Positions 27,133 to 37,192 of a DNA stretch of 64,000 nt are shown one piece after another; the first letter of the stretch is position 1; each line of letters begins with the position of its first letter. Source of the stretch: CAVYHJ01 sp963768165 [NCBI: uncultured bacterium] (GTDB taxonomy: Bacteria > UBP4 > UBA4092). Below the pieces are notes generated by a model, which worked only from the letters and a program-made list of their open reading frames with translations, made no database searches and was not told the DNA's origin. The DNA lies in NCBI GenBank assembly GCA_963768165.1, contig CAVYHJ010000006.1:62001-126000 (forward strand), in the 5' to 3' direction. Made by a program: the position numbers and the translations under genes.

Positions 27133-28743
27133 ATGTCCGAAAACAAAATCACAGAATACCAAAAAGCCTTGGAACTCAACCCTAATGATATTGAGGCATT
27201 GTATGGTTTGGGAGAAGAATACAGTTATTTGGATAAGAATGAAGAAGCTATTAGCTTATTTGAAAAAGTAATCACTCTCAATCCTGCTTATTCTCATGCA
27301 TGGAATGAGTTGGGAGTTTTATATACCAATCTCAAGCAAACAGAAAAAGGAATAGAATGCTACCAAAAAGCCTTGGAAATTCAACCTTTTTATGCTGACC
27401 CGCTATATAATCTCGGGATTGAATTCTATCGTCTCGATCAAAACGATAAAGCATTAGATTATTTCTTAAAAGCTCTTGCAATAGAACCGGAGGACATGGA
27501 TACTTGGGTTCGTCTTGGATTTATTCATGGAGACGAAAATCGATGTGAAAAAGCGTTGGAATGTTTTCAAAAAGCGTTTTATTTTTCTACGGATGATGAG
27601 GATAAAGGATTGCTTTGGTATTACATGGGAAGGGAATTTAGTAATTTAAATAATTCTCAAAAAGCAATCGATTGCTTTAGAAAAGCGATAATGATAAATC
27701 CAAATGATGGTGATTATTTCTTCGGGCTAGGAAATGAATTCAGTATCTTAAGACAATCGGATAAAGCCATTGAATATTATCAAAAAGCAATTAGCATAAA
27801 TTCAACGGAAGCAATGTATTACTTGGGGTTGGGTCATGAATATACAAAATTAAAACAATCTGAAAACGCCATTGAGTATTTTTTGAAAGCAATCGAACAT
27901 AATCCCAAAGATCCATATTCTTTCTATAGACTGGGTGATGAATATAATGCACTGGAACAATTTGAAAAAGCAATTGAATCTTATCAGACTGCTCTTAAAT
28001 TTACTCCTAATGATATTTCGGTATTAGAAAGATTGGGTAATTCGTACGAGAAAACAAAGCAATTTGATAATGCCATTGAATGTTATCAAAAAGTAGTTGA
28101 AATTGAACCAAATAATGTAAAAGGATGGTATTCCCTAACTCTAGTCTATAAACATCTTGATAAAATGGGAAAGGCTTTTGAAATCTATCAAACAGCTTCA
28201 ACTATTACCTCTGAAGAACCATATGACTATTTTTGGCTTGGCTATGCAAGTTATAGCTTGGATTTACTTGATCGTGCTGAAGAATATTATTTCAAGGCGT
28301 TGAAAGCTTATCCTAATGACGCTCAAATATATCAATATATCGGAATACTTTATGACGATCTTGGTAAGCCACAGGACGCTTTGAAGTATTCTCTAAAGTC
28401 TGTTGAATTGGAACCTGATAATGTCGGAGTGTGGGGGGATATTGGATTCACATATTACGAAATGGGAAATTATGAGAAATCCATTGAATCAAGTAAAAAA
28501 GCTCTCTCTTTAAATCCTAATAAATTCTGGATTCAATGTAATCTCGCTTTAGCACTTCTTCATGCAAATAAACTGGACGAAGCACAACGGGAATATGATA
28601 AAGCTATTACAATGGCAAAGACCCGTAAGGAATTGGAAGAAGACGCCATTGAAGACCTAAAAGAAGCCTTGCAAAAGAATCCCGACTTAAAAGGCGCTCA
28701 AGGAATTCTCCAAAAACTGGAAAAGGTAAAAGAAAATCTTTGA
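27133..28743 (+). CDS. Tetratricopeptide repeat protein
   Basis: Nearly the whole 536 residues consists of about fourteen 34-residue TPR units with the W-LG-Y-A-P pattern (for example YYLGLGHEYTKLKQSENAIEYF). No signal peptide or membrane segment is apparent, so it is probably a cytoplasmic scaffold. The start at ATG 27133 is preferred to TTG 27124; neither has a clear ribosome binding site. The stop overlaps the -35 box of the smc promoter. Partners are unknown; a second, larger TPR protein is at 43440. Confidence 0.9.
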   Translation: MSENKITEYQKALELNPNDIEALYGLGEEYSYLDKNEEAISLFEKVITLNPAYSHAWNELGVLYTNLKQTEKGIECYQKALEIQPFYADPLYNLGIEFYRLDQNDKALDYFLKALAIEPEDMDTWVRLGFIHGDENRCEKALECFQKAFYFSTDDEDKGLLWYYMGREFSNLNNSQKAIDCFRKAIMINPNDGDYFFGLGNEFSILRQSDKAIEYYQKAISINSTEAMYYLGLGHEYTKLKQSENAIEYFLKAIEHNPKDPYSFYRLGDEYNALEQFEKAIESYQTALKFTPNDISVLERLGNSYEKTKQFDNAIECYQKVVEIEPNNVKGWYSLTLVYKHLDKMGKAFEIYQTASTITSEEPYDYFWLGYASYSLDLLDRAEEYYFKALKAYPNDAQIYQYIGILYDDLGKPQDALKYSLKSVELEPDNVGVWGDIGFTYYEMGNYEKSIESSKKALSLNPNKFWIQCNLALALLHANKLDEAQREYDKAITMAKTRKELEEDAIEDLKEALQKNPDLKGAQGILQKLEKVKENL

Positions 28744-28768
28744 CAAATCCTCTCGTAAACTCTATACT
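28740..28768 (+). promoter_or_regulatory. Predicted promoter of the smc-ftsY operon
   Basis: TTGACA (28740-28745), overlapping the stop codon of the TPR gene, and TATACT (28763-28768) are 17 bases apart. The start would be near 28775, about 30 bases before smc. Confidence 0.7.
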
Positions 28769-28806
28769 TTTTACCATCCTCTAAACGAACGGAATAGTAT
28801 TATTTT

Positions 28807-31800
28807 ATGTATTTAAAGCGAATTGAGATTTCAGGGTTCAAATCCTTTGTAGACGATACCGCTTTGGAATTTTCCAAAGGGATATCTGCCATCATAGGTC
28901 CTAACGGGTGCGGGAAATCTAATGTCCTCGATGCCATGCGCTGGGTTTTGGGAGAACAAAACCCTCGCTTATTACGCGCGGAGAAAATGGCGGACATCAT
29001 CTGGAACGGGAGCAGTACCCGTAAAGCGACCAGTTTTGCGGAAGCCTCTCTCATATTCTCCGAAGCGGAAAATATTGTCTCTATGAATTTTCACGAAGTA
29101 ACCATTACCCGGCGATTATACCGTTCCGGCGAATCGGAATATCTCGTCAATAAAACCCCTTGCCGCTTAAAAGATATTGAAACCTTGTTTATGGATACCG
29201 GTATCGGTTCTCACGCCTATTCCATTATGGAACAGGGAAAAATTGACCAGTTGCTCGCCATGAAACCGGAACAGCGTCGGTTTCTTTTCGAGGAAGCCGC
29301 CGGGATTACAAAATATCAGACCCGTAAAGAAGAAGCGATTCGAAAATTACAACGCACGGAAGAAAACCTTTTGCGCTTGAATGACATCATCACCGAAACC
29401 AAACGTCATGTCAGTTCTATTGAAAGACAAGCCAAACAGGCACAACGCTACAAGGAATATGAAGAAGAATTGCGGAAACTCGAAGTATCCTTGAGCAAGA
29501 AAGAATATGACCGCCTATCCATTACCTGGCAGGAAATGAGTAAAAAACTTACCGGGCTGAAAGATAAATTGGAACTTATGACCGCCACCATCACCAAATC
29601 GGAAGCGGAGTTTGAGTCCTTAAAAACCCGCCTCACAGAAATAGACACCCAACTAGCCAATCTGCAACAACAAAAATTTGATACCGACAGCCAAATAGAA
29701 AAAAGCGAATCCCAAGTGCAGATCGCCCGTGCACAAGTCACCAATGCCGATGAGATATTAAAATCATTACAGACGGAGATACTGGCATTGGAAGAAAAAT
29801 CCTCTGAACTTAAAACTCAGAAAGACCAATTAACCAAACAAAAGGACGAACTGAACGAGAAAATTGAAAAGCAGAAATTAACCATCGCAGAACAACAAGC
29901 AGAACTTGCCAACATTATATCTACTTTGCATACCACTGAAAATTCCATTAATGACGCGCTAAAAGCGATTGTGGATGGAAATGAAAAATCCGCCCAGTTG
30001 CAAGGAGAGATGGGCGCGATTGGCGCAAATTTAGAAGGATTACTTAATCGCCGAAAAGAAGTCGGCAAGAATATCAGCGATAAAGAGCAGTCAGCGGAAG
30101 AATTAAAAGCCAGAGTAGATTCTGCTATTCAAAAAGTCAAAGAGTTGGAAAAATCCATTGCTCAAACACAGACGAAGATTAAGGAAGCGAATAAAAAATT
30201 AGAGGACACCGCGCAAGGGAAAAACACTCAGCTAAATGAATTGGAAAAAATCAAACAGGACTTAACTACAAAACAAACCCGAAGGGCTTCCCTGCTCGCT
30301 TTGAAAGAAAGCTACGAAGGATATCAGTCAGGGACTAAGGCAGTCCTCCAAGGAAAGAAATCCAAAATAGCGGAATGTTCAGGAGTCGTAACCACTGTCG
30401 CAGAACTAATTCGTACTGATTCTAAATATGAACTTGCCGTTGAAATAGCTTTGGGAAATGCGCTGAATTATCTGGTTACAAAAACCGTCGGTGAAGCGAA
30501 ATCGGTTTTGGGTTATCTGGAGAAATTAAAATCGGGAATGGCAACCATTTTGCCTTTGGAAAATATTCACGAGAAATCACAAAAAGCTATCCCCATCGGA
30601 GAAGGCGTTATTGGAAGAGCGAGTGAATTGGTTAAATATGACTCCAAATATAAACCCGTTATTCAAGTCCTACTGGGTCATGTTTTGATTGTAAAAGATT
30701 TGGATAACGCGTTGAAACTATTATCCGATGAAACATCGGATTGGTTGATGGTGACTCTCGCCGGAGAACGGGTTAACGGGTACGGCGCCATCAGTGGCGG
30801 CGCGGTGAAAACTCCCGGTTTATTGGCGCAAGACCGGGAAATCGAAGAACTTGGAAAACAAATCGGAGAACTTGAAACAGAACTGAAGTCTACTCTCTCG
30901 AAAATCGGGACATTCGATTCTCAATTAACCATTCTCGAGCAAGAGAGAGCGCAACTACAGCAACAATCGCATAGTTTTGAAATCGCCAAAGCGGAAGCAC
31001 AAAGGGATGCCGAGACATATTCTACCCAGCAAAAACATGTCGCCAGTGAAATTGATATGCTCAGTACCGTCCGAGAAAATAATTTGACTGAGGAAGAACA
31101 ACAAAAAGCACGCCAACGCCAGTTACAGGATGATATTAAATCGCTGGAAAAAGAATTGACGGAAGCTCAAAAGAAAATTGAAAAATGGCGTAAAGCGATA
31201 TCCGACCTGGGACAAAAACGGGAAACCCAGGGACATTCCATTACGCAAATGCAGGTGGATTTGGCCACTCTGGAAAATCAAACCAAAAACACCGATGAAC
31301 AAATTTCGCAAATTGGATTGGACTTGGAAACACAACAAGCCGCGTTGGCGCAAAAGGTGGAACAAAAGAAAACAGCGGAAACCAGGAAAAAAGATGCAGA
31401 AAAATTGATTCTTGAAACTCAGGAAAAGTTAAAAAGTCTTTTGGAACAAAAAGATTCCGTAGCTCAAAAGCTATCCTCCTTGCAGGAAGAGAAAGTCGGC
31501 TTGGATGAAAAGGTATCAATTCTGGACAAACAATTATCCGAATCCCGTAGGGATCACTCTCAAGTGCAAAATGAAGTCCATGAATTGGAAATGCAAACTA
31601 ATCAACATAAATGGCAGATAGACTCGTTACATCAACGTATTCTCGAAACGTATCATATTGACGTAAAAGAACCGGTGGATGTAGGTGAAGTGGATTTAAC
31701 TGATGAAACGGCAGTGGGTGCTCGTGTTCAAGAACTAAAACAAAAAATAGATCGCTTGGGACCTGTCAACGTCGGCGCCTTGCAGGAATATGAAGAAGAA

Positions 31801-32445
31801 CAAAAACGTTATGACTTTTTGAAAGAACAGGAAGATGACGAAAAAACAGCCATCACTTCTTTACGGAATACCATCACCCATATCAATTCCACGACCAAGC
31901 AATTATTTATAGATACCTTCACGGCAGCCCAAGCCAATTTCCATGAAGTATTCCGCCGCTTGTTCCGCGGAGGGAATGCGAAACTGGTCATGTTGGATTC
32001 AGAAAATCCTTTGGAGTCGGGGATAGATGTCGTCGTGCAGCCTCCGGGAAAAAATCTACAAAGTATCACGTTACTGTCCGGCGGTGAAAAGGCCATGTCC
32101 GCCATCGCTCTGCTTTTCTCCATTTATTTATTGAAACCCGCTCCGGTTTGTGTGCTTGATGAAATAGATGCGCCACTGGATGACGTGAATATCGGTAGAT
32201 TTACCGACCTGGTTCATGAATTGGTTGATCGTTCTCAATTCGTTGTCATCACCCATAACAAGCGCACAATGGAAGCGGCGGATAATCTCTATGGCATAAC
32301 GATGGAAGAACCGGGTGTCTCCAAAGTGGTCGCTGTCAAATTAACGGGAGAAGCGTTGTACGATAAAGAAACTCTGGCGGATATGGAATTTAATAAACGC
32401 GTTCTCCCCCAGTCTGCAGATTCGACTCCGCCTGCTACCAACTAA
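28807..32445 (+). CDS. smc: Chromosome segregation protein SMC
   Basis: This is the condensin ATPase that compacts and segregates the chromosome with ScpA/ScpB. The Walker A GPNGCGKS lies at 31-38. Two long coiled coils (about 165-500 and 680-1030) flank a hinge (about 510-670) with conserved GYGAISGG. The ABC signature LSGGEKAMSA lies near 1090 and Walker B VCVLDEIDAPLDD near 1115. At 1212 residues it is full length. ftsY follows 36 bases later, a common pairing. scpA and scpB are not in the window. Confidence 0.98.
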   Translation: MYLKRIEISGFKSFVDDTALEFSKGISAIIGPNGCGKSNVLDAMRWVLGEQNPRLLRAEKMADIIWNGSSTRKATSFAEASLIFSEAENIVSMNFHEVTITRRLYRSGESEYLVNKTPCRLKDIETLFMDTGIGSHAYSIMEQGKIDQLLAMKPEQRRFLFEEAAGITKYQTRKEEAIRKLQRTEENLLRLNDIITETKRHVSSIERQAKQAQRYKEYEEELRKLEVSLSKKEYDRLSITWQEMSKKLTGLKDKLELMTATITKSEAEFESLKTRLTEIDTQLANLQQQKFDTDSQIEKSESQVQIARAQVTNADEILKSLQTEILALEEKSSELKTQKDQLTKQKDELNEKIEKQKLTIAEQQAELANIISTLHTTENSINDALKAIVDGNEKSAQLQGEMGAIGANLEGLLNRRKEVGKNISDKEQSAEELKARVDSAIQKVKELEKSIAQTQTKIKEANKKLEDTAQGKNTQLNELEKIKQDLTTKQTRRASLLALKESYEGYQSGTKAVLQGKKSKIAECSGVVTTVAELIRTDSKYELAVEIALGNALNYLVTKTVGEAKSVLGYLEKLKSGMATILPLENIHEKSQKAIPIGEGVIGRASELVKYDSKYKPVIQVLLGHVLIVKDLDNALKLLSDETSDWLMVTLAGERVNGYGAISGGAVKTPGLLAQDREIEELGKQIGELETELKSTLSKIGTFDSQLTILEQERAQLQQQSHSFEIAKAEAQRDAETYSTQQKHVASEIDMLSTVRENNLTEEEQQKARQRQLQDDIKSLEKELTEAQKKIEKWRKAISDLGQKRETQGHSITQMQVDLATLENQTKNTDEQISQIGLDLETQQAALAQKVEQKKTAETRKKDAEKLILETQEKLKSLLEQKDSVAQKLSSLQEEKVGLDEKVSILDKQLSESRRDHSQVQNEVHELEMQTNQHKWQIDSLHQRILETYHIDVKEPVDVGEVDLTDETAVGARVQELKQKIDRLGPVNVGALQEYEEEQKRYDFLKEQEDDEKTAITSLRNTITHINSTTKQLFIDTFTAAQANFHEVFRRLFRGGNAKLVMLDSENPLESGIDVVVQPPGKNLQSITLLSGGEKAMSAIALLFSIYLLKPAPVCVLDEIDAPLDDVNIGRFTDLVHELVDRSQFVVITHNKRTMEAADNLYGITMEEPGVSKVVAVKLTGEALYDKETLADMEFNKRVLPQSADSTPPATN

Positions 32446-32481
32446 GACTTATTTTCCCACAAAATTTAGAAAGGAATTTCA

Positions 32482-33435
32482 ATGGGACTTTTTGGTTCAA
32501 AATCTGATTCAGAAAAAACCGGCTGGCTAGGAAAACTCAAACAAGGACTGACCGCGACTCGTAATGTCCTCTCCAAGCGAGTCAATGATTTATTTTTTGG
32601 TGGCGGAAAATTGGACGAGGAAATGCTCGCACAGTTGGAAGAAATTCTGATTACCAGCGATGTTGGCGTGAATACGACTCTCCGAATTGTTGATGACCTT
32701 CGGAAATTGTTGAAAAGCGGAAGTATTAAAACTCCTCAAGAATTGCAAGACGCTTTAAAAAAGGAATTAACAAAAATCATAGGTAATGAAACCCCTACTC
32801 TGGCAATCAAGAATAGCGATTCACTCAGTATCCTTATGGTCGTTGGTGTGAACGGGACAGGAAAGACTACAGCAATAGGTAAAATCGCCAACTGGCTCCA
32901 ACAAAACGGAAAAAAAGTAATCATCGCCGCGGGAGATACCTTTCGTGCCGCCGCCATTGACCAATTGGAAATTTGGGTGGAACGCGCCAAATGCCAAATC
33001 ATTAAACATAATCCCGGTGCCGACCCGGCAGCGGTTGTGTTCGATGCACTGGCCGCTGCCAAAGCCCGCGTATCCAATGTGCTAATTATTGATACCGCAG
33101 GACGGTTGCATACCAAAACCAATCTGATGGAAGAATTGAAAAAAATCGGTCGGGTGATTCAACGGGAAGCTCCGGATATTCCGCAAGAAACTTTATTGGT
33201 ATTGGATGCCACCACCGGACAAAATGCTCTCCAACAAGCCAAATTGTTTGCTAATGCTGTGAAATTAACTGGTATTATTCTCACCAAACTCGACGGTACT
33301 GCCAAAGGTGGAATCGTCATCACTATCGCGGATGAATTAAAAATTCCCGTCAAATTAATAGGTGTGGGGGAAGGCATTGACGATCTTAGAGAATTTAATC
33401 CCCAGGAATTTGTAGAAGCGTTATTTGAAAACTAA
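32482..33435 (+). CDS. ftsY: Signal recognition particle receptor FtsY
   Basis: This GTPase docks ribosome-SRP complexes at the membrane. The NG domain shows the P-loop GVNGTGKTT (about 121-129), GDTFRAAAIDQLE, DTAGR (about 203) and TKLDGTAKGG (about 267). The acidic A domain found in many FtsY is nearly absent, as in other 300-residue forms. GAAAGGAATTTC precedes the ATG. It shares a transcript with smc. Confidence 0.97.
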   Translation: MGLFGSKSDSEKTGWLGKLKQGLTATRNVLSKRVNDLFFGGGKLDEEMLAQLEEILITSDVGVNTTLRIVDDLRKLLKSGSIKTPQELQDALKKELTKIIGNETPTLAIKNSDSLSILMVVGVNGTGKTTAIGKIANWLQQNGKKVIIAAGDTFRAAAIDQLEIWVERAKCQIIKHNPGADPAAVVFDALAAAKARVSNVLIIDTAGRLHTKTNLMEELKKIGRVIQREAPDIPQETLLVLDATTGQNALQQAKLFANAVKLTGIILTKLDGTAKGGIVITIADELKIPVKLIGVGEGIDDLREFNPQEFVEALFEN

Positions 33436-33450
33436 AGGGAGAAATAAATC

Positions 33451-34452
33451 ATGAAAACAGGTGTCAGTTATTTTGGAAACCGGATGTTGAATCATTTTCT
33501 GGAAGATTTGAAAGATATCAAGGCGCATAATTGCAATTTTATTATACATACCTTTAGCGAAAACGATTATTATTTTTACAAAGATACCATGAAAGATTTC
33601 GTCAAAGCTTCTCACGATCTCGGTTTGGAAGTGTATTTGGACCCGTGGGGAGTGGGGGGAGTTTTTGGCGGGGAGGCGGATTGGAGATGGCTTCCGAATA
33701 ATCTGGATGCTTCACAAATCCGTAATGACGGCATGATTCTCGGACTCGCCTGCCCCAACAATGAGAAATTTCGTGAATTCCTGCGGGACTGGACAAAAGT
33801 CTCTGTAGACATTGGCGCGGATGTTCTCTTTTGGGATGAGCCCCATTTTTATATCCCCGATTGGTCGGGGCATCCCAAAGAAATGTGGGGCTGTTGTTGC
33901 GATGTCTGCAAAGAATTATTTCGGGAACGGTTTGGCCATGACATGCCCAAAGAAAAAAATGAAGAAGTGAAAATCTTTCAGGAAGCCCGTCTTTTTGATT
34001 TTCTCCAAGATATGTGCGACACGGTAAAATCCCTGAATCCCAATGTGAAAAATTGTATCTGTCTACTGCCTCATGAAGAGTTGGTGCCGGGCTGGACTAA
34101 ATTTGTTTCTATGCCTTCGCTCGATATTTTTGGGACCGATCCCTACTGGGTGGTGGCAAAGGAACCTGTAACGGATTATGTAAATTTTTTCTGTGAGTTG
34201 GTTGCCAAATTGGCTCAGGATTTTAAAAAAGAAGGCCAGATATGGATTCAAGCGTTTCGAATTCCCAAAGGGGAAGAACAGGATGTCGCGACAGCAATTG
34301 ACGTTACCTACAACGCAGGAATTCGCAATATTACCGTCTGGGCATATCGCGCTTGTGGTTTTATGTCTCATCTCCAATGCGGTGATTCCGCCAAGGTTTG
34401 GAAAATTATCGGTGATAAATACGGTGAAAAATTGAAACTATCCTCAAAATGA
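33451..34452 (+). CDS. Hypothetical TIM-barrel, glycoside-hydrolase-like protein
   Basis: I do not recognise the family with certainty. The 333-residue sequence reads like a (beta/alpha)8 barrel without a signal peptide. It has WDEPHF near residue 129, a position where glycosidase catalytic acids occur, a cysteine cluster WGCCCDVC near residue 147 like that seen in uncharacterised GH-like proteins, and a late ITVWAYRACG strand. It begins 15 bases after ftsY with GGGAG upstream, and the following pfkB gene overlaps its stop by 4 bases (ATGA), so the two are translationally coupled. A sugar-related activity is inference from the fold and the kinase partner. Confidence 0.6.
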   Translation: MKTGVSYFGNRMLNHFLEDLKDIKAHNCNFIIHTFSENDYYFYKDTMKDFVKASHDLGLEVYLDPWGVGGVFGGEADWRWLPNNLDASQIRNDGMILGLACPNNEKFREFLRDWTKVSVDIGADVLFWDEPHFYIPDWSGHPKEMWGCCCDVCKELFRERFGHDMPKEKNEEVKIFQEARLFDFLQDMCDTVKSLNPNVKNCICLLPHEELVPGWTKFVSMPSLDIFGTDPYWVVAKEPVTDYVNFFCELVAKLAQDFKKEGQIWIQAFRIPKGEEQDVATAIDVTYNAGIRNITVWAYRACGFMSHLQCGDSAKVWKIIGDKYGEKLKLSSK

Positions 34453-35366
34453 AAATTACCATTATCGGCGAAATATTTTATGATGAGATTCACCCCTTCC
34501 GAGGGAAAAAACAAATCGGATTTGGCGGGATACTTTACAATCTCATCGCTCTTGCCAATCTAGCTGATTCATCCACAACCCTAAATCCCATTTCTTTTCT
34601 CTGGACAAAACATTTTTCCAAAGTTAACAAAACCTGCGACCCCTACCCGAATATTCATCTTTCCGGATTAATTCCCAGTAAAATTGGCACAGAGACTGCC
34701 TGTTTGACCTATTCTTCCTGGGACAAACGAACAGAAGAAATTATTTTGTATCATCCGTCAATTCCCTACTCCCGTATCAAAAACTTTCTTGAGGTTGATG
34801 CCATCCTGGTCAATTTCACAGCCCTACGTGATGTTTCATTATCCACACTTAAAAAAATTCGTCGGTCAAGCAATGCTCTTATGATGATTGACTTGCATAG
34901 TTTTCCCTCCAAAATTAGTTCAAAGGGAATACGGTACTCTCATCCTGTTTCAAACTGGCAGGAATGGTTATCCTGCGCCGATATCGTTCAGGGGAATGAA
35001 ATGGAAACTTCGGCATTGCTTGGAGTCCAAATCTATCACGATTCAGATTTAAAAAAATTTCATCAAAAGATTTTGGCAACAGGAGTCAAAATCGTGATTA
35101 CAACATTGGGAGAAAAAGGAGTTCTTGTTTCATGGACTCAAGGACATAGAATCAATTCCCGGAAAATCCCTGCCTGTCCTGTCAAAAAAATCGTGGACAC
35201 AACGGGGAGCGGTGACGTTTTTACCAGTGCGTTCTTATGGCGCTATTTGAACACCCATGATCCTATTCAAAGCGCGAAATATGCCAATCAAATAGCAGCA
35301 TTTAACTGCCAACTAAAAGGCTTGGACGGATTAAAACGCTTACGTTCCCTCCGATTCTCAAAATAA
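34449..35366 (+). CDS. PfkB-family carbohydrate kinase
   Basis: The ribokinase-fold protein of 305 residues carries the C-terminal PfkB signature VDTTGSGDVFTSAF with the catalytic base Asp near residue 256, and QGNEMETSALLG in the middle. The N-terminal GG motif appears as GFGGILYNL near residue 26. The sugar or nucleoside substrate is unknown. The start overlaps the upstream GH-like gene by ATGA, which suggests a coupled two-step use of a sugar. It ends the smc-ftsY transcription unit. Confidence 0.87.
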   Translation: MKITIIGEIFYDEIHPFRGKKQIGFGGILYNLIALANLADSSTTLNPISFLWTKHFSKVNKTCDPYPNIHLSGLIPSKIGTETACLTYSSWDKRTEEIILYHPSIPYSRIKNFLEVDAILVNFTALRDVSLSTLKKIRRSSNALMMIDLHSFPSKISSKGIRYSHPVSNWQEWLSCADIVQGNEMETSALLGVQIYHDSDLKKFHQKILATGVKIVITTLGEKGVLVSWTQGHRINSRKIPACPVKKIVDTTGSGDVFTSAFLWRYLNTHDPIQSAKYANQIAAFNCQLKGLDGLKRLRSLRFSK

Positions 35367-35431
35367 TCGTCCAATTCCCTTAAAACCAATTGTCCACACA
35401 ATAATTCTTTTAAATGAAGTTCTGTATCAGG

Positions 35432-35458
35432 AGCGGAATTGAAATTTTCAATTCCGCT
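35432..35458. repeat. 27-bp palindrome after the pfkB gene
   Basis: Arms of 13 bases (AGCGGAATTGAAA and TTTCAATTCCGCT) are exact inverse complements around one T. No T tract follows, so it is not a standard terminator. A second hairpin with GTGCC/GGCAC and GAGC/GCTC pairs lies at 35480-35513. Confidence 0.75.
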
Positions 35459-35551
35459 TGTAAACCGCTTAAAGGATGGGAGCGTTTAGCCGTTGTGCCA
35501 TTTTGGCACGCTCACCATTTCATGGAAATGATGAAATAATTATTAACAAAT

Positions 35552-35691
35552 GAGATCTCTGAAAAAGTGGATTAAAAAACTTATGGTAAAATTCATAAAT
35601 TTTTATCTCTTGTAGAATCAATGGGTTAGAAAACTTTATACGTTTGCAGAAAGTTAATTTCTATAAAATTTGGTACTTTTTCAGAGGTCTC
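35552..35691. mobile_element. MITE-like element, copy 1 (divergent)
   Basis: The 140-bp element has terminal inverted repeats GAGATCTCTGAAAAAGT and the complement of GAGACCTCTGAAAAAGT (16 of 17 match). AAAT flanks both sides (35548-35551 and 35692-35695) as a 4-bp target duplication. The interior is only distantly similar to the copies at 37193 and 56693, in inverted orientation. No coding capacity. Confidence 0.75.
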
Positions 35692-35695
35692 AAAT

Positions 35696-37188
35696 GTTAA
35701 TCCCAAAATAGTCATTAGGAATCAAGTTTTAAGGATGAAAGGCCAGCTCATAAGGTCTGCCGAGGACCAAAGACCCGAGAACCAAGTTCGTCTTTTCATG
35801 GAAAGGGACAATTTAAGGATCCTTGAATTTCCCTTCTGAATCAAATAGCCACCTACCGCAAAAACCTTATAGCGAATGGTTTTTAAAAAGGGCTTGGATG
35901 TCCCTCCGAGAAGGGCTTGCCGAAAAAGACTCATCAGATTATACGCCAGCATCACGAAATTTAAGGTAGCCTCGGTGGCCCAAAAGTGATGGGTATTAAA
36001 CCGGTCTGCCCCAAAGTCATACTTTACTTCTTTGATACGGTTTTCGGCATCGGCCCGATTGCGATACAGGTCATACACCATCTTGGGAGACAAGTCTACA
36101 TTGGTCACAAAACAACTGTAGCGATACTTCTGGTAGAGGGTTTCGTCCGAAAACAAACGTAATTGTTTTCCCACCGCCTTGGGACGCTTTTCGATTTCCT
36201 GCCGAACCATAATCAGACGTCGGGGAGCCTTCCAGGAATCGGCTTGATAGAAGGTCTCGGCAATCTCCAATCCCTCGTCCAGTTTTAACCATCCCTTCTG
36301 CCGGAGGACCACCGCTTGAAGAGGAGGATAAAACTTGGCCGCCAGGATATAGGACGTCGGACGATGGGTTTCCAGATACTCCATGATTCTATCGCTGTAG
36401 AATCCACTATCCGCTCGAATCAACCCTACACTTTTCCCCTGAAGCTTGTTTAGGGTATCTTCCAAAAAACCTAAAAAATTATTGGTCGTGTGGCTGTCTC
36501 CGGACCGCAGCCAAAAATTAGCCACCATCCGACAATCGGGAATAAATGCCATCAACGGATGATGCGATTTTCTCCCCCGTTTCTTAGGATTATAGCCCTT
36601 CTTGCTCCCTTGCTGTTCCCCATAACGAGTCAGGACCGTGGAATCAAAATCCAAGGTATAGTTGTCAAAATGTATATTCCGAAAAAACCATTGATATAAA
36701 TGCGTGAAAACCCGTTGATTGGTGGCTTGCGTAAATTTATTGAAATAGCGTGCAAAGGCTTTATTCCCCGCCATCCGTTTCCAATCGAAGATCTCCTTGA
36801 CCACTTCATCCTGTCGCGTCACTTCCAAATGCTCAAAACAATTCGCCCCACACCATACCCCGACCCAAAAGTTCTGGATCAATTGACTGGGACGGTACCC
36901 TCGATTAGATCCTTGTTGGGGGAGTGGCGCTTCTTTCAGGGTCTCCTCCATCTGGATTTGCTCCAGCATCTTCCTCAGGATACTCATCCCACCCCAGGGG
37001 GTTATTTCTTTGTCTGTATATTCTATTTTTAGATTCTTCATAATGTCCTTTATTCTTACACACCTTGACCCGTTTTTTAACCCCCCTTTGCCCAGGTCTA
37101 TAGCACTCTATCTATTTAGGTTACCTATCTGTTTCTCTAATGACCGCCATTAGAAACTATTGCCCCTATTGACGAATTTGGGTTTAAC
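35696..37188. mobile_element. IS1380-family insertion sequence
   Basis: The element is about 1.49 kb with one transposase gene on the minus strand. Ends GTTAATCCCAAAATAGTCA and GTTAAACCCAAATTCGTCA (read inward) match at about 20 of 25 positions. It is flanked by AAAT at 35692-35695 and 37189-37192, a 4-bp duplication as expected for this family. It sits exactly between two MITE-like elements. Boundaries are inferred from the inverted repeats. Confidence 0.8.
35722..37041 (-). CDS. IS1380-family transposase
   Basis: The DDE transposase of 439 residues looks intact. Visible are DFDSTVLTRYGEQQGSKKGY with the first catalytic Asp, RADSGFYSDR with the second, and NRADAENRIKEVKYDFGADR with the Glu. 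AAGGA lies about 5 bases upstream of the ATG. The frame is not interrupted, so the element could be active. There is no passenger gene. Confidence 0.93.
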   Translation of the reverse strand: MKNLKIEYTDKEITPWGGMSILRKMLEQIQMEETLKEAPLPQQGSNRGYRPSQLIQNFWVGVWCGANCFEHLEVTRQDEVVKEIFDWKRMAGNKAFARYFNKFTQATNQRVFTHLYQWFFRNIHFDNYTLDFDSTVLTRYGEQQGSKKGYNPKKRGRKSHHPLMAFIPDCRMVANFWLRSGDSHTTNNFLGFLEDTLNKLQGKSVGLIRADSGFYSDRIMEYLETHRPTSYILAAKFYPPLQAVVLRQKGWLKLDEGLEIAETFYQADSWKAPRRLIMVRQEIEKRPKAVGKQLRLFSDETLYQKYRYSCFVTNVDLSPKMVYDLYRNRADAENRIKEVKYDFGADRFNTHHFWATEATLNFVMLAYNLMSLFRQALLGGTSKPFLKTIRYKVFAVGGYLIQKGNSRILKLSLSMKRRTWFSGLWSSADLMSWPFILKT

Positions 37189-37192
37189 AAAT

